This document shows positions 1-9,000 of a DNA stretch of 20,888 bases, in pieces. Source of the stretch: a virus; the IMG/VR virus record IMGVR_UViG_3300025646_000468, positions 1-20,888 of that record. The stretch is one strand, 5' to 3'. Below the pieces are notes generated by a model. The model saw nothing but the letters and a program-made list of their open reading frames with translations, searched no databases and had not been told where the DNA came from. Each line of letters opens with the position of its first letter. Positions within the stretch are counted from its first letter, which is position 1. Both the position numbers and the translations under genes were made by a program.

Positions 1-1047
1 GAGCCTGACCAGTTAAACGCCCTGCTCGTTGAGCGATTCTTGAAGCTGAAAGAAAAGCTGAGTCGAGAAGTCGAGAGGCTTACTGACGAACAAGGTTTGT
101 TTTTCAGTGAGTTGTTGGATTTGTTCCTGGCGCATGTTCAGGCGAATCGTGACGAGCGGACGGTTGGCAAGTATCGACAACAGCTTAGTCGCTACCAAAA
201 GATTGTAGGTGATTATCGGATTCGGCTTCACACCTCACAACTGACTGACAAGTTCGTCTTGGCTTTAAGAAAAGATGGACTGAATGACCATAGCTGTAAT
301 TCTTATCTTCGAGCAGTTCGCGCAATCCTCAATTGGAGCTGGGAGCAAGGTCACTTACCAGCAGCCATTAAAGTCAAAAGCGTTCGCTCGTCCAAACCTC
401 TGCCTGCTGTATTCTCTCAGCAACAACTCGAAGATTTACGGCAACACCTAGAACAAGGCTGGAACGAAACCAAACGAAGACGGTTTCTGGTTCTGCTTCG
501 TACCTGGTGGTTTTTGCGCTATACCGGAATGCGTGGTGGTGAGCTGCTGGCGCTGAAATGGGACAATGTTTATCCTGACCGAATCGAACTTCGCTCAACA
601 AAGGATTGGAAGGTAAAAGGCAGGAAAGACGCAATCATTCCAATCGCTGAAGATTTAAAAGAATTTATTTTAAGTCAGGAAGTCAAAGGCGAGAAGTTTG
701 TTTTGGACAACGGCAGAGGTAAGCCTTTGTATTCAAGCCTTGGGGATTTGACCAAATCCATGAGGAAGGCGCTGCTAAAGGTAGGCATTGAAAACGCAAA
801 ACCGCTGCATTCGTTTCGTTCTACGGTTGCGACTGAACTATTATCTGGTGAAAGTTCAAATCCTGTTCAGGTGCAAAAGCTTCTGCGTCATCATTCGATT
901 CAAACAACCATGTCTTATTTAAATAGTGACCACTTGCAGCAAGTGGACTTGGTAAATAAGTTGGGAACTGGCGGAAACACTGGCAAGAAAAAATTGAAAG
1001 AATCCAGCAAGCCCAGAATTCGTCTAGCCTACAGCCGAAAGAACTAA
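1..1047 (+). CDS. int: Tyrosine-recombinase integrase, 5' end outside window
   Basis: Site-specific recombinase that integrates and excises the phage genome. The reading frame is open from the first base of the window, so the true start lies upstream and the TTG at 40 is only the first in-window start-like codon; 348 residues are visible. Counting from that TTG as residue 1, the complete catalytic set is present: Arg165 in TGMRGGELLALKW, a Lys in the following beta-hairpin (193 or 196), His257 and Arg260 in LHSFRSTVATELL, His284 in LLRHHS and the nucleophile Tyr293 in TTMSYL. The His-to-Tyr spacing of nine residues is that of the family. An N-terminal SAM-like core-binding region (about 20-110) precedes the catalytic domain. 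The gene stops directly against the att core and converges with the lysis genes. It is the only gene here on the + strand. All active-site residues are intact, so the enzyme is probably functional. Confidence 0.95.
   Translation, partial: EPDQLNALLVERFLKLKEKLSREVERLTDEQGLFFSELLDLFLAHVQANRDERTVGKYRQQLSRYQKIVGDYRIRLHTSQLTDKFVLALRKDGLNDHSCNSYLRAVRAILNWSWEQGHLPAAIKVKSVRSSKPLPAVFSQQQLEDLRQHLEQGWNETKRRRFLVLLRTWWFLRYTGMRGGELLALKWDNVYPDRIELRSTKDWKVKGRKDAIIPIAEDLKEFILSQEVKGEKFVLDNGRGKPLYSSLGDLTKSMRKALLKVGIENAKPLHSFRSTVATELLSGESSNPVQVQKLLRHHSIQTTMSYLNSDHLQQVDLVNKLGTGGNTGKKKLKESSKPRIRLAYSRKN
930..946. repeat. Perfect CCACTTG dyad inside int, possible integrase arm site
   Basis: CCACTTG, three bases, then CAAGTGG form a perfect inverted repeat about 100 bases before the att core. 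The same six bases CCACTT occur again on the far side of the core at 1095-1100 and, inverted, at 1126-1131. Four copies in about 200 bases flanking an att core is what arm-type integrase sites look like, but this is inference from position only. Confidence 0.3.
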
Positions 1048-1097
1048 GGTGACTGTTAATCATTGGGTCGCTGGTTCGAGTCCAGCTTGGGGAGCCA
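1048..1097 (+). other. attP: att core: 3' half of a tRNA-Asn(GUU) gene
   Basis: These 50 bases read as the 3' part of tRNA-Asn. They hold a five-pair anticodon stem around the loop CTGTTAA (anticodon GTT), a variable loop, a T arm GCTGG-TTCGAGT-CCAGC, the 3' acceptor strand TTGGGGA, a discriminator G and CCA. The 5' acceptor strand and D arm are missing, because the integrase coding sequence ends immediately before it, so this is not a working tRNA. Phages that integrate into tRNA genes carry exactly such a 3' fragment, which restores the gene after integration. It lies between the integrase stop and the lysis genes, the usual place for attP. Confidence 0.85.
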
Positions 1098-1111
1098 CTT
1101 CCAGAGGATTT

Positions 1112-1132
1112 GCCACACTTCCGTTAAGTGGC
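1112..1132. other. Imperfect hairpin between converging int and lysis genes
   Basis: GCCACACTT and AAGTGGC can pair across five bases with one unpaired base. It sits between the converging ends of the integrase and the lysis operon, where a terminator would be expected, but neither side is followed by a run of T, so termination is not supported. It may instead be part of the integrase arm region. Confidence 0.25.
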
Positions 1133-1140
1133 GGTTCTGA

Positions 1141-1299
1141 CTATCCGCCAGTGATTGCCTCTTTCAGCTTCTTTGCCTTCCTCATTTTTCGATAAATTCC
1201 CACTCCAGCCGCTGCCATTGGTAAGCCTGCTGCCGTTAAAATTAATTCTACTCCACCAGATTCAACAACAGAATTAAATATTTCTAAAAATCCTTCCAT
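1141..1299 (-). CDS. Small single-span membrane protein, holin-like
   Basis: A 52-residue protein (MEGFLEIFNSVVESGG...). A moderately hydrophobic stretch at about residues 17-36 (VELILTAAGLPMAAAGVGIY) is followed by a basic tail (RKMRKAKKLKEA), which suggests one membrane span with the tail in the cytoplasm. The start is one base after the endolysin stop, and a GGAG Shine-Dalgarno lies in the last codons of the endolysin gene, so the two are translationally coupled. Position in the lysis cassette, size and topology suggest a small holin, pinholin or antiholin. No sequence family was recognised, so the function is inferred. It is the last gene of the late series. Confidence 0.65.
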   Translation of the reverse strand: MEGFLEIFNSVVESGGVELILTAAGLPMAAAGVGIYRKMRKAKKLKEAITGG

Positions 1300-1300
1300 T

Positions 1301-1690
1301 TTAATAACTCCAAATCATTAAACCGTCTTCACGGTCATCGACATGAAGGAAGCGGCTTGAACCAGTAAAAGAAAACCCATACCCACCGAACAAGCCCATC
1401 TGAATTCCGATTTCTAACAGCCTTGCCCCATCCGCATTCCAGCAGGCAATATCCACTGCTCGGCCTAATACATGATAACCCGTACTTTTGGGTTTCCCGT
1501 CTTTCCATTTAGCCTTTTCAACCGGATGCTCTGGCGAGCGATAGGCTGAAGTTAGTCTGATTGGCTTGCCGTAATGAGTCCTCAACGTTTCCAGTTTAGT
1601 AAGAAACGAACTCGAAACCTTGCATTCACCAGTAAATTTGCACTTCAACTCGTCCCTCGAAAAATGCTCTGAGTGGTCAATAAATTCCAT
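1301..1690 (-). CDS. Endolysin, M15-family peptidase
   Basis: A 129-residue zinc peptidase that cuts the peptide part of peptidoglycan to release progeny. It matches the M15 (VanY/M15_3) type in full: FSRDELKC at the N-terminus, SAYRSPEH near 48-55, the metal ligands His73 and Asp80 in YHVLGRAVDI, and His116 in FLHVDDR. It has no signal peptide, so it would depend on a holin. The ATG at 1690 is preferred to the TTG three bases upstream because the AGGAG Shine-Dalgarno leaves five bases before the ATG and only two before the TTG. The ATG overlaps the previous stop (TGATG). Whether it acts as an L,D-endopeptidase or D,D-carboxypeptidase cannot be told from the sequence. Confidence 0.88.
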   Translation of the reverse strand: MEFIDHSEHFSRDELKCKFTGECKVSSSFLTKLETLRTHYGKPIRLTSAYRSPEHPVEKAKWKDGKPKSTGYHVLGRAVDIACWNADGARLLEIGIQMGLFGGYGFSFTGSSRFLHVDDREDGLMIWSY

Positions 1691-2004
1691 CAAGTCTCCT
1701 TTTCAGGGTAGTCCACACATTCTTGAGAATACATTTCGCCAAACGCTTCTCTTTGGGGTAACGGCATCAACTGAAGGTCTACATATCTATGGTTCTCGCG
1801 GTAATGGTCAATGACACAACTGCAAAGCTGAATGGCGGATTGCATGGCGAGATTGCTGCCCATGCCTTGCATTTGATAGGTGGGAGCAAGTCGAAGTGAG
1901 CATTGGTAAGCCCATGAAACTAGGTGCAAGGTTTTGTACTCAACAGGCAAAGCCAGTGCTGACGTTGATAGCAGCAAAGCCAAGCCTGCTAGTAGCGTTT
2001 TCAT
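1690..2004 (-). CDS. Secreted cysteine-containing protein of the lysis cassette
   Basis: A 104-residue protein with a clear N-terminal signal peptide: Lys2, a hydrophobic core LLAGLALLLSTSALA, and a probable signal-peptidase I site after Ala18. The mature part has four cysteines (35, 61, 63, 96, with a CSC pair) and is probably disulphide-bonded in the periplasm. It overlaps its upstream neighbour by ATGA and the endolysin by TGATG. There is no lipobox, so it is not a typical outer-membrane spanin lipoprotein, although its position in the cassette would suit a spanin partner or lysis regulator. I do not recognise the family. Confidence 0.7.
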   Translation of the reverse strand: MKTLLAGLALLLSTSALALPVEYKTLHLVSWAYQCSLRLAPTYQMQGMGSNLAMQSAIQLCSCVIDHYRENHRYVDLQLMPLPQREAFGEMYSQECVDYPEKET

Positions 2005-2342
2005 TTTTGTAACTTGTCCATTTTCTGACTTAGCTCACTGATCGCAACGGTCATATTAGTAAGCGTTGTGTTGAGCTTTTCATGAACTGCTAAAAGTTGC
2101 TGAGACTGTTGGGCCTGAAGGTTCGCAAGCTTTTCTGTGGTGGCCTGTTGAAGTTGTGAATTTTCGCGTAAAAGTTCGCTGACGCGAATATCGCTTTCAG
2201 AGTCCTTAGTTAGCCAAATATTTCGCTCCTTTTCAAAACCTCTTAAAAGAAACACGATCAACCAACCGCTGAAGGTCAGAGAAGCCATGCCAAAACCTAA
2301 GTCTTGGACTAATTGGATCATTGAGTTGGGTTCTGCTGGCAT
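2001..2342 (-). CDS. Membrane-anchored coiled-coil protein, holin or inner spanin candidate
   Basis: A 113-residue protein with one N-terminal transmembrane segment (about residues 12-34, LGFGMASLTFSGWLIVFLL) followed by a long, charged, Gln-rich helix with heptad spacing (about 50-113), which is probably coiled coil. Inner-membrane spanins and some single-span holins share this plan. The start at 2342 has an AAGG seven bases upstream, whereas the internal Met8 has no ribosome site. It is the first gene of the lysis cassette and overlaps the secreted protein by ATGA. The next gene makes a secreted protein, which could pair with this one in the periplasm; that is inference. Confidence 0.68.
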   Translation of the reverse strand: MPAEPNSMIQLVQDLGFGMASLTFSGWLIVFLLRGFEKERNIWLTKDSESDIRVSELLRENSQLQQATTEKLANLQAQQSQQLLAVHEKLNTTLTNMTVAISELSQKMDKLQK

Positions 2343-2354
2343 TGCTCGGCCTTT

Positions 2355-3299
2355 TTAAGTGGTTTCTAGTTCTGAAATTCGTGCAGTAAGTGCGTCAATT
2401 TGTGACTGTTGTTCTTGGATGGCCTTTACCAAAACTGGAATGAATTGAGTGCTTTCTAACCCATATCCAATTTCTGTTTCACCTGTTTCTTCATTAATAA
2501 TGCGTTCATAAGTATTGACCAAATCAGGGATGATTAACTGAACCTCCTGTGCAATAAACCCAAGTTCGTGCTTATCTGCTTCATCAGCGATCCAATCAAA
2601 TTCAACTGGTCGAAGTTGCCTTACCTCTGAAAGCCCATAACTGACTTCAACAACATTTTCTTTTAGATTTAAGTCTGAGGGGTTTGTGTTTGTTAATACT
2701 CCACTGTTTGAATATACGGTTCCCGTTCCTAAATTGGTGATTGTGACATTACCGTTGTATCCAACAATAAATCTTGCTGTCCAAGTATCATCTGATGCAT
2801 CAGCATCTTGTTGGCCAGAGGCTATTTCTAAAGCATTAGATGTACTTTCTTGAGCAGCAATCTGCCAGTTTGCATGAGCAGCGTTTGTTGTAGCAAAAGT
2901 TAGTTCAGGTGAACCATTTTTTATAACAGGATTGTCTTGAAACTCTGTTGCTCCAGAAACCGTCAGCCCATCAGCAGTAAGCGTCACCACCCCACCACTC
3001 TCACTCAAAACAGCAGTAGTTCCATCGCTTTTGTAAATAGTAGTTCCAGAACTCTTTAAATCAATTTCGGTCCCAGTCACGCTCCCACCAGTAACTGTGA
3101 TTGAATCTGAGTCTTGTGTGGCAATTGTTCCCAATCCTAAATTGGTTCTTGTCGTTGAATCATCAGAAACATTTAAAGAGCCTGTTACGCTGATATTTCC
3201 GCCCGTGTTTAACTGTGCAGAAGTGGAAACCGTGCTGGCAGTTAGCGTGAGACTCGAACCGTTGTAATTCTGGATTTCGTTTGTTTTGAGTAATGACAT
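2355..3299 (-). CDS. Tail fibre with C-terminal S74 self-cleaving chaperone domain
   Basis: A 314-residue receptor-binding fibre. The N-terminal two thirds is low-complexity beta-structure rich in Ser, Thr and Gly, and includes the RTNLGLGTIATQ motif common in phage fibres. From Ser208 the sequence is a peptidase S74 (intramolecular chaperone) domain: SDLNLKENV carries the Ser208/Lys213 dyad, followed by LRPVEFDWI, GFIAQEVQLIIPDLV and a C-terminal trimerising coiled coil. In this family the domain folds the trimer and then cuts itself off just before the Ser, which would leave a fibre of 207 residues. The usual Arg of the SDxRLK motif is Asn here, but both catalytic residues remain. The start overlaps the previous stop (TAATG). 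Confidence 0.88.
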   Translation of the reverse strand: MSLLKTNEIQNYNGSSLTLTASTVSTSAQLNTGGNISVTGSLNVSDDSTTRTNLGLGTIATQDSDSITVTGGSVTGTEIDLKSSGTTIYKSDGTTAVLSESGGVVTLTADGLTVSGATEFQDNPVIKNGSPELTFATTNAAHANWQIAAQESTSNALEIASGQQDADASDDTWTARFIVGYNGNVTITNLGTGTVYSNSGVLTNTNPSDLNLKENVVEVSYGLSEVRQLRPVEFDWIADEADKHELGFIAQEVQLIIPDLVNTYERIINEETGETEIGYGLESTQFIPVLVKAIQEQQSQIDALTARISELETT

Positions 3300-4267
3300 T
3301 AAATTAGCTCAACAAATTCAAAGTTGTAGTCATAGAGTTGAGAACCTGGATAACTGTACGCAATGCTGGCAGGCTCAAAGAAGCTACCAAAAACTGCGGT
3401 GTTCGTTTGGTAGCCTAGAATCTCAGCAGCCACTGGTTGCATTCGTAAGCCAGCAAAGACTTTGGTTGCTGTTGCTCGTTCGCTTTCAAGTATTTGAACG
3501 CTTCCGCTGAATCTTCTGCGAATTTCACCCAATCGGTAAACTAAGCCTGAATCTTTTTCTTGTCTGATTCCAAAACTGTCTCGGCTGATCGACATACCGA
3601 CGTTTGGATTGTAGGTTTCCAGAACTTTCCCGGCTCGAATCGTGTTGACGATCAGCGGCAACTTCATTGAAGAAACCGTAAAGTTTGAGCCACCATTTCC
3701 GGTCAGTTGCAAATCTTCTGAGCCTGTCCCATCCCCAGTAATCCGGTTGAGCTGCTCGGTAAAAACCCCATCGCTGACAAAAGTACCCAGCTTGATTTGT
3801 GGATAATCTTCTAAATAAATGTTTGAACTGCTCGCTTGCAATCTGCCTAGATTCCCATTGCTTGCTGTCACCCAACCGTCCAGACTTCCTTTAACGTCTG
3901 TCGAATTAGTCAAAGCAATCTCAACCGTGTTGGTTGTTGCTGGACAAGCCACAAAGACCGAATCATTCCAGTGGGTTTTCTCATTGAGTAAATATTGCTC
4001 GGTCAGTGTGTAGGTGTTCGAGTACGTTTCTGTCGATAAGGTGCTTGCGCCTGAATCCTTGAATGTTACCGTCACGGCTTCTGCCAAGTAGCTGAAAAAA
4101 ATGGCTTCTGCGCCTGGGCAAGTCACAGTGATCGTTGCGGTTGCCGAATCAGCAATGTAAGGCTGTTTTGGATAATTGTTTTCAACCTTGCTGACGGCAT
4201 AATCACTAGCAAGCTGAGTCGCTGAACTGGTAACGCTAGTGATTAAATTGGTGTAGATAATCTTCAT
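3299..4267 (-). CDS. Tail-tip or fibre-associated structural protein
   Basis: A 322-residue protein with no signal peptide or membrane segment, rich in Ser, Thr and Val throughout, as in beta-sandwich tail proteins. The N-terminal third (ATITVTCPGAEAIFFSYLAEAVTVTF) looks like a jelly-roll or discoidin-like domain. It lies between other tail-tip genes and the S74 fibre and overlaps both neighbours, so a place at the tail tip or fibre base is likely. I recognise no specific family. Confidence 0.6.
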   Translation of the reverse strand: MKIIYTNLITSVTSSATQLASDYAVSKVENNYPKQPYIADSATATITVTCPGAEAIFFSYLAEAVTVTFKDSGASTLSTETYSNTYTLTEQYLLNEKTHWNDSVFVACPATTNTVEIALTNSTDVKGSLDGWVTASNGNLGRLQASSSNIYLEDYPQIKLGTFVSDGVFTEQLNRITGDGTGSEDLQLTGNGGSNFTVSSMKLPLIVNTIRAGKVLETYNPNVGMSISRDSFGIRQEKDSGLVYRLGEIRRRFSGSVQILESERATATKVFAGLRMQPVAAEILGYQTNTAVFGSFFEPASIAYSYPGSQLYDYNFEFVELI

Positions 4268-4827
4268 TCAAACCTGACAAAGTCGATTTCGGTTGGTCCG
4301 CTGATGGTTGTCTCTTCTGCATCAAAACTATAAATGATTGAAGTTATGGTAATTGTGGCTTTGATGCTTTGCTTTTCGTCTATGCAGATAATGCGATAGC
4401 CTAAAAGGTAATTGTCTTTAATCCCAAAAATTCGAGCCGTGCAGATTGGCGCAGATTCGCTCTGCAAAATGGCTCTTAAATATTCAATGACTTTCTCTTC
4501 AATTGTTGACAGTGCGTTATAGCTTTGCTCTTCCCCATAGCCTAAGTTCGGAACTTCAACGTATTTTGTTTCTTGCGCAAGCGTGACACTATCTGGATAA
4601 GGCGTATTGAATTCATACTCGCTGAAAACCTTTTTAATTGGAAAGGCTGGCGCTAATTGCAACTGCAGCAATTCTGGCGTTCTCACCGTTGCGGCTGCGA
4701 CACCGGTTTGAATCCGATTAATGACTCGTAAAGTAGAGCCGCTAATCTGAAGAAGAAGATTCGCAGCCTTGGCAGTATCAGCCGCGAAGTCAATCAGTGG
4801 CTCGTTTCTAGTGGTTGCTTGTGCCAT
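4264..4827 (-). CDS. Tail-tip protein of unknown family
   Basis: A 187-residue protein without membrane segments, opening with a helical Ala-rich stretch (about 12-45) followed by mixed sequence. The C-terminal half (SIKATITITSIIYSFDAEETTISGPTEIDFVRFE) is beta-rich. It overlaps the next tail gene by ATGA and follows the 57-aa gene by two bases. Only its position among tail genes supports a structural role. Confidence 0.55.
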   Translation of the reverse strand: MAQATTRNEPLIDFAADTAKAANLLLQISGSTLRVINRIQTGVAAATVRTPELLQLQLAPAFPIKKVFSEYEFNTPYPDSVTLAQETKYVEVPNLGYGEEQSYNALSTIEEKVIEYLRAILQSESAPICTARIFGIKDNYLLGYRIICIDEKQSIKATITITSIIYSFDAEETTISGPTEIDFVRFE

Positions 4828-4829
4828 AA

Positions 4830-5003
4830 CTAAGGCGAATAAATTTCAACTTCTGAAGCTGTCGTGGCTACCGTTAAAGAGCGAACTGTCAGCGTTCCGT
4901 TTGCATCTATTTCTACTGTTACGCTAAGTCGAACTTCAACTGGTGAGTCGTTTACTTGCTCGTCGCTGATCGTGGTATCGGTGTTGTAATTGACTCCTGC
5001 CAT
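4830..5003 (-). CDS. Small tail-operon protein, 57 residues
   Basis: A short acidic protein starting MAGVNYNTDTTISDEQ and ending TTASEVEIYSP, with a central beta-like stretch (VEVRLSVTVEIDANGTLTVRSLTV). It fills the gap between two tail genes exactly: its ATG directly follows the TAA of the upstream gene, and its stop is two bases before the next ATG, so coding is well supported by packing although there is no clear ribosome site. Translation is probably coupled. No family recognised; a small tail-tip component is the simplest reading. Confidence 0.65.
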   Translation of the reverse strand: MAGVNYNTDTTISDEQVNDSPVEVRLSVTVEIDANGTLTVRSLTVATTASEVEIYSP

Positions 5004-6041
5004 TTACGCATAGCTCGTGTCTAAAGTTAGGCTTAATTCAGTCGCAACGTGATTGTAAAAACTCGAAAGAGTTGAACCTCGGTTGCTAATCCCTGAAATC
5101 GACAAAACACCTCCAGTGGTGGCAGAGTTCAATTTAATCACTGTGCTGGTTGGCGCAACGCCTGAACCGCCTGAACCATTCCAGAATTCTGAACTGGTGT
5201 TATCCGTCGAGTAAATCAAAACGCCATCTTCTCGGATTTCGATTGGGTAACTGGAATTGTTGGTTTGCAAATCTGGATTGGCTACTTCGTCATCGCGTTT
5301 CTTAATCACAGGCGTGACGTTTTTGACAATGCCCCAACTAAACGGAATTCTCAGCGGCACACCCACTCGGTGCGTGTTGCCGTCAGAGGTAAACGTTCCG
5401 GTTGTGCCGTACCCACTCGTCACCGGAATGAAGTCTTTGTCCTGCAAGGTAAAGGTGTTTGAACCAGTGCGAACAACGTAATAATAGTTATCGACTGCAA
5501 CTGATTGATATTCGAGCAGTTCCCCATAGGAATCCATCTGCTCAAAAATGATAACCGTGCCTGTGACAAAGCCGTGATTTAAGGCTGTGATGGAAACCGG
5601 AGTTCCTGCGCCTGAAGAAATAACTGCTTCCACAAAGGCAAAATTTTCGGTCAAGGTAAATGGCCTAGCGCCTTTCGTAAATTCGGTGTCTGTGAGCGCA
5701 AAGGTGAGTTCTGTATCAGTGACGGATTGAAGAAAAATGTTTCCAGAAAACAAGTCGCTTCCTGCCTCGCCCCATTTCAAAGTCGTTGCATATAGCCCAG
5801 GTGCGGTCAGCAGGTCTTCGTATCTCTGCAAGGCGAACGGATGGCTTGCGTTTAGATAATCGTTGGTAAGTGTGATATTGCCAAACTTCACACCAATCTT
5901 GCCTGAATCCTCAACCTGTCCAAGTTCAAGCGAAGGTATTCTCTTGACAAAAGGCTGATAAAAGTTCTGCCCAGCAAAGCCTCTAATTGAACCTCGGTAA
6001 GCTGTGCCGTCAACCGTGATCGTGGCAAGTAACTGGCTCAT
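5004..6041 (-). CDS. Tail-tip/distal tail protein
   Basis: A 345-residue protein that follows the tape measure gene with a TGATG overlap, the place of distal-tail or hub proteins in siphophages. The first 120 residues (LLATITVDGTAYRGSIRGFAG onward) resemble the beta-barrel opening of tail-tip hub proteins. A middle part (about 150-225) holds ITALNHGFVTGTVIIFEQ and YYYVVRTGSNTFTLQD, a motif pair typical of a small ubiquitin-activating-like or Ig-like repeat found in many phage tail proteins. There is a Gly/Ser-rich linker near 285-295. No catalytic residues are recognised. Confidence 0.6.
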   Translation of the reverse strand: MSQLLATITVDGTAYRGSIRGFAGQNFYQPFVKRIPSLELGQVEDSGKIGVKFGNITLTNDYLNASHPFALQRYEDLLTAPGLYATTLKWGEAGSDLFSGNIFLQSVTDTELTFALTDTEFTKGARPFTLTENFAFVEAVISSGAGTPVSITALNHGFVTGTVIIFEQMDSYGELLEYQSVAVDNYYYVVRTGSNTFTLQDKDFIPVTSGYGTTGTFTSDGNTHRVGVPLRIPFSWGIVKNVTPVIKKRDDEVANPDLQTNNSSYPIEIREDGVLIYSTDNTSSEFWNGSGGSGVAPTSTVIKLNSATTGGVLSISGISNRGSTLSSFYNHVATELSLTLDTSYA

Positions 6042-9000
6042 CAGATGTACCTAGCCGGAAGAAACTTGTCGCCTTGCCTTCTCGTTCTTTCTCTCAGTTC
6101 GCTTCTGAATTCTTCAATGCTGGCCTTCGTCTGGCCTTGCATATCGGTATAAACATTCACCTCGGTGTCGTTCTCGCGAACTGCCACAATCAATTCAGCC
6201 AATAAACGTTTGACCTCTGGGTCGCTCGTTGCGTTGATTGCGGCTGAATCGCCAGAGTTCAAGCGGTTCAGATTGCTCACGCCATAACGTCTGACGGTTT
6301 CTGGTGATAGAATGTATTCGCCTGGAGAAAGCATAGCTGGAATGGTGTCGAGTGGGTCTACTATTCCGCCTCGTCTAAAGCCGATTTTTTGTACATCAAA
6401 TCCGCTGCTTAATCTTCCAAATGAATATCTCTTTGCAGCTTCTAACTCGTCAAATCCAGATATTTCAGTCTGAGTACCGTAGTCTGTAAAAACATAATAG
6501 TTTCGCTCTATTAAGCCGCTTGCTAAGTACGTTGCAGCTAAATCAGAAACTGACAAATTCCTGTTTTCCCTATCACTTAGACTTGAATCAGCGTAAGTAG
6601 TGACTCCAGCATTCCCATCATAGTAGTAAACTGTTGGATTATCTGATTTATACAATCCGCTCGTCACAACGTTTCCACCTTGACCCAATGCCGCAAGTGT
6701 TGAGAGTGTTTCACCTTCAACCGCTGCGGCACTTTGATTCATGTCAATGACTAAAGCTGTGACTGCGCTTTGCAAGGTGCTGCCAAGATTCTCAACAGCC
6801 AACGTTATTGAGTCCGTATTGATGTCAACGTCAATCTGAGCTTGAATTACCGGAATATTTGCGGCAATGGCATCGACAACAGCCTGAATGATAGGCGTAT
6901 TTGAAGCGGTTGCACTGACTACGGCTTCAATATTTGTATCTGAATTGCTTGCGGCAACTGCGGTAACAATCGCTTCAATGTCCGTATCTGATAAATGAGA
7001 TTGAACAGCAGTTACGATTGAAACGATTTCCGTATCGGAAAGGTTCTGGTCTTCAATTGCCGTGACCACTGCTTCAACAACCAGGTCACTGTTTGCTTCG
7101 TCAATTACGGTTTGAACCGGAACGTCCACCACCAAGGCGCGGAACGTCAACGCTAGAACCAATCTGTCCAAGCCTTCAATCACCTCTTCCACACCCAGCC
7201 CGAATTCTTCTGCAACGTCTGTCAGTTGCTCGCGGACCTTGTCAATTTCACTTTGTGGCATGGTCGCCTGAACGAATTCTGCAACCTCTTCAATGTCTGC
7301 TAGGACTGAATTGAAAATGTTTTGATAGCGGCTCGAAGACTTGAAAACGTCTTGGGCGCTCTTCAGGTAGGTGTCAACGAAAGCTTGAAATTCTTTGACG
7401 TTTTCTTCTGTGGCTTCTGGGTCTAGTGCTGCCGCAAGCAGTTCTTGGTATTGAGTAGTTGCAGAAGTGAAACGGTCTGAAGCAGAGGCGGTTGAATATT
7501 GAGAGAATACCAGGCTTTCGGCTTGGTCGCGTAGGTCTTGGACGAGTTCAATGATATTGTCGAAGGTTTTTTCTAAATCACTGAGCAGTTTGTCCACCTG
7601 TGCTTGGCCTTGCTGTTGAAGCAACAAAGCGGCTTCTCGCTCGCGTTCTTCGTTGAGTTTTTGAAGTTCTTCTTGTTGCTTTTCGAGCAGGTCATTTTGT
7701 GCTTGGGTCGCTCGGTTCACCGAATCCAAAAGCTGACTTCTTAGTTCTTCATCATTGATAAGGTCCGCCAAGGCTCTTTGCTGTTCTATTGTGGCAATGG
7801 CCTCGTCATACCTAAACTGGATTTGTTCTTCTGCGCTTAGTTTTTGAAACTCAATTGCCGCAATCTGGTCTTCTGCGGATTGGGTCAAATCATCCAAGGC
7901 GTTGAGTGGTTCTTGAATGTAGGCTTCAATCAATCCTTGAATAACAATCTTCGATTTCTCTTCTGTCTCAGCAATCTTCTGATTTACTTTTTTTATTTCC
8001 TTACCTATTTGATTCATAAGATAAGGAGCAGATGAAGCTGCTGCTAGTGTTTTGAAATTGATTATTTGCACAGCTTCCAGGCTAGCAACTGCCTGTTCAG
8101 TGTTTTGCGTTATTCGGTTGATAACTTCGGTCAGTCCCAAATCTGGAATCAAGTCAGCTAGTTCGTCAATCTTTGGTTGCAGTTGATCCCTCGTTGACGG
8201 AGTGTCTGCAATGTTTTCAAAAATCGAATCGGCTTGAGCAAATGCTTTTTGCTGATTGGTTGGTCCTCCAGGTCTTGAACTGCTAAAGGCTGCTTCTAAA
8301 TCTCTGGCAAGTCCACCTCCAAAAATATAACCATTTGGGCCAAGTCCAACCGTGTCAAGCAAGCCTTCTGCGGCATTTGTTGCGTTCTCAATCAATGCTC
8401 CAATCAAGCGATTGATTGCACTGATTAAATCGCCCAGAATGTCAATCAGTGGGTCGATTGTGTCGAAGAGAATTTCAAAGCTTTTGTCGATGGCAGCAGC
8501 AACTTTTTCGTTACTCAAAATCAGCTTGGCAGCGGCTTCATCCAAGGATTTTGATTGAGCAATATTTGCGGCTCGGCTCGCGTTTGGACCTGCGCCAGAA
8601 ACACCGGAAACAATCGCTCCTGCGGTGCGGTCAGTCAGACCAAACTGCTCTTTGAGGTAGTTGGTGGCTTGTTCTAAATAGGTGAGATTTTCTTTGTTCT
8701 GCTGGAGTTCGATTTTTCGTTTTTGAATGTTTGATTCAAGAAGTTTGTTCTCAAGATTAAGAAATCCCACTGCTTCTTTAAGAGGCACATTCTGTGCGCC
8801 TAGGATCTCAACTGTTTTCGTGTTTGAATTAACTGCTTCAGCAATTGCTTTAACTTGTTCGCCTCTAGTTTCTAGGATTGCATCTTCTAACTCTTTAATT
8901 TCTTCAAGACTGTTTATTTCCTGAATGTAGTTTGGGAATCCTCCAATTGCTGCGGTTACTCGCTCAGGTCCAATCGTAGGAAAGGCGTATTGTGAACCAG

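Noticed and set aside
1048-1097. A functional tRNA-Asn gene
   Set aside because: The 5' acceptor strand and D arm are absent; upstream bases are the integrase coding sequence.
1112-1132. Rho-independent terminator between int and the lysis genes
   Set aside because: The hairpin is imperfect and has no T run on either strand.
1301-1693. TTG at 1693 as the endolysin start
   Set aside because: The Shine-Dalgarno would be only two bases away; the next codon, ATG at 1690, has proper spacing.
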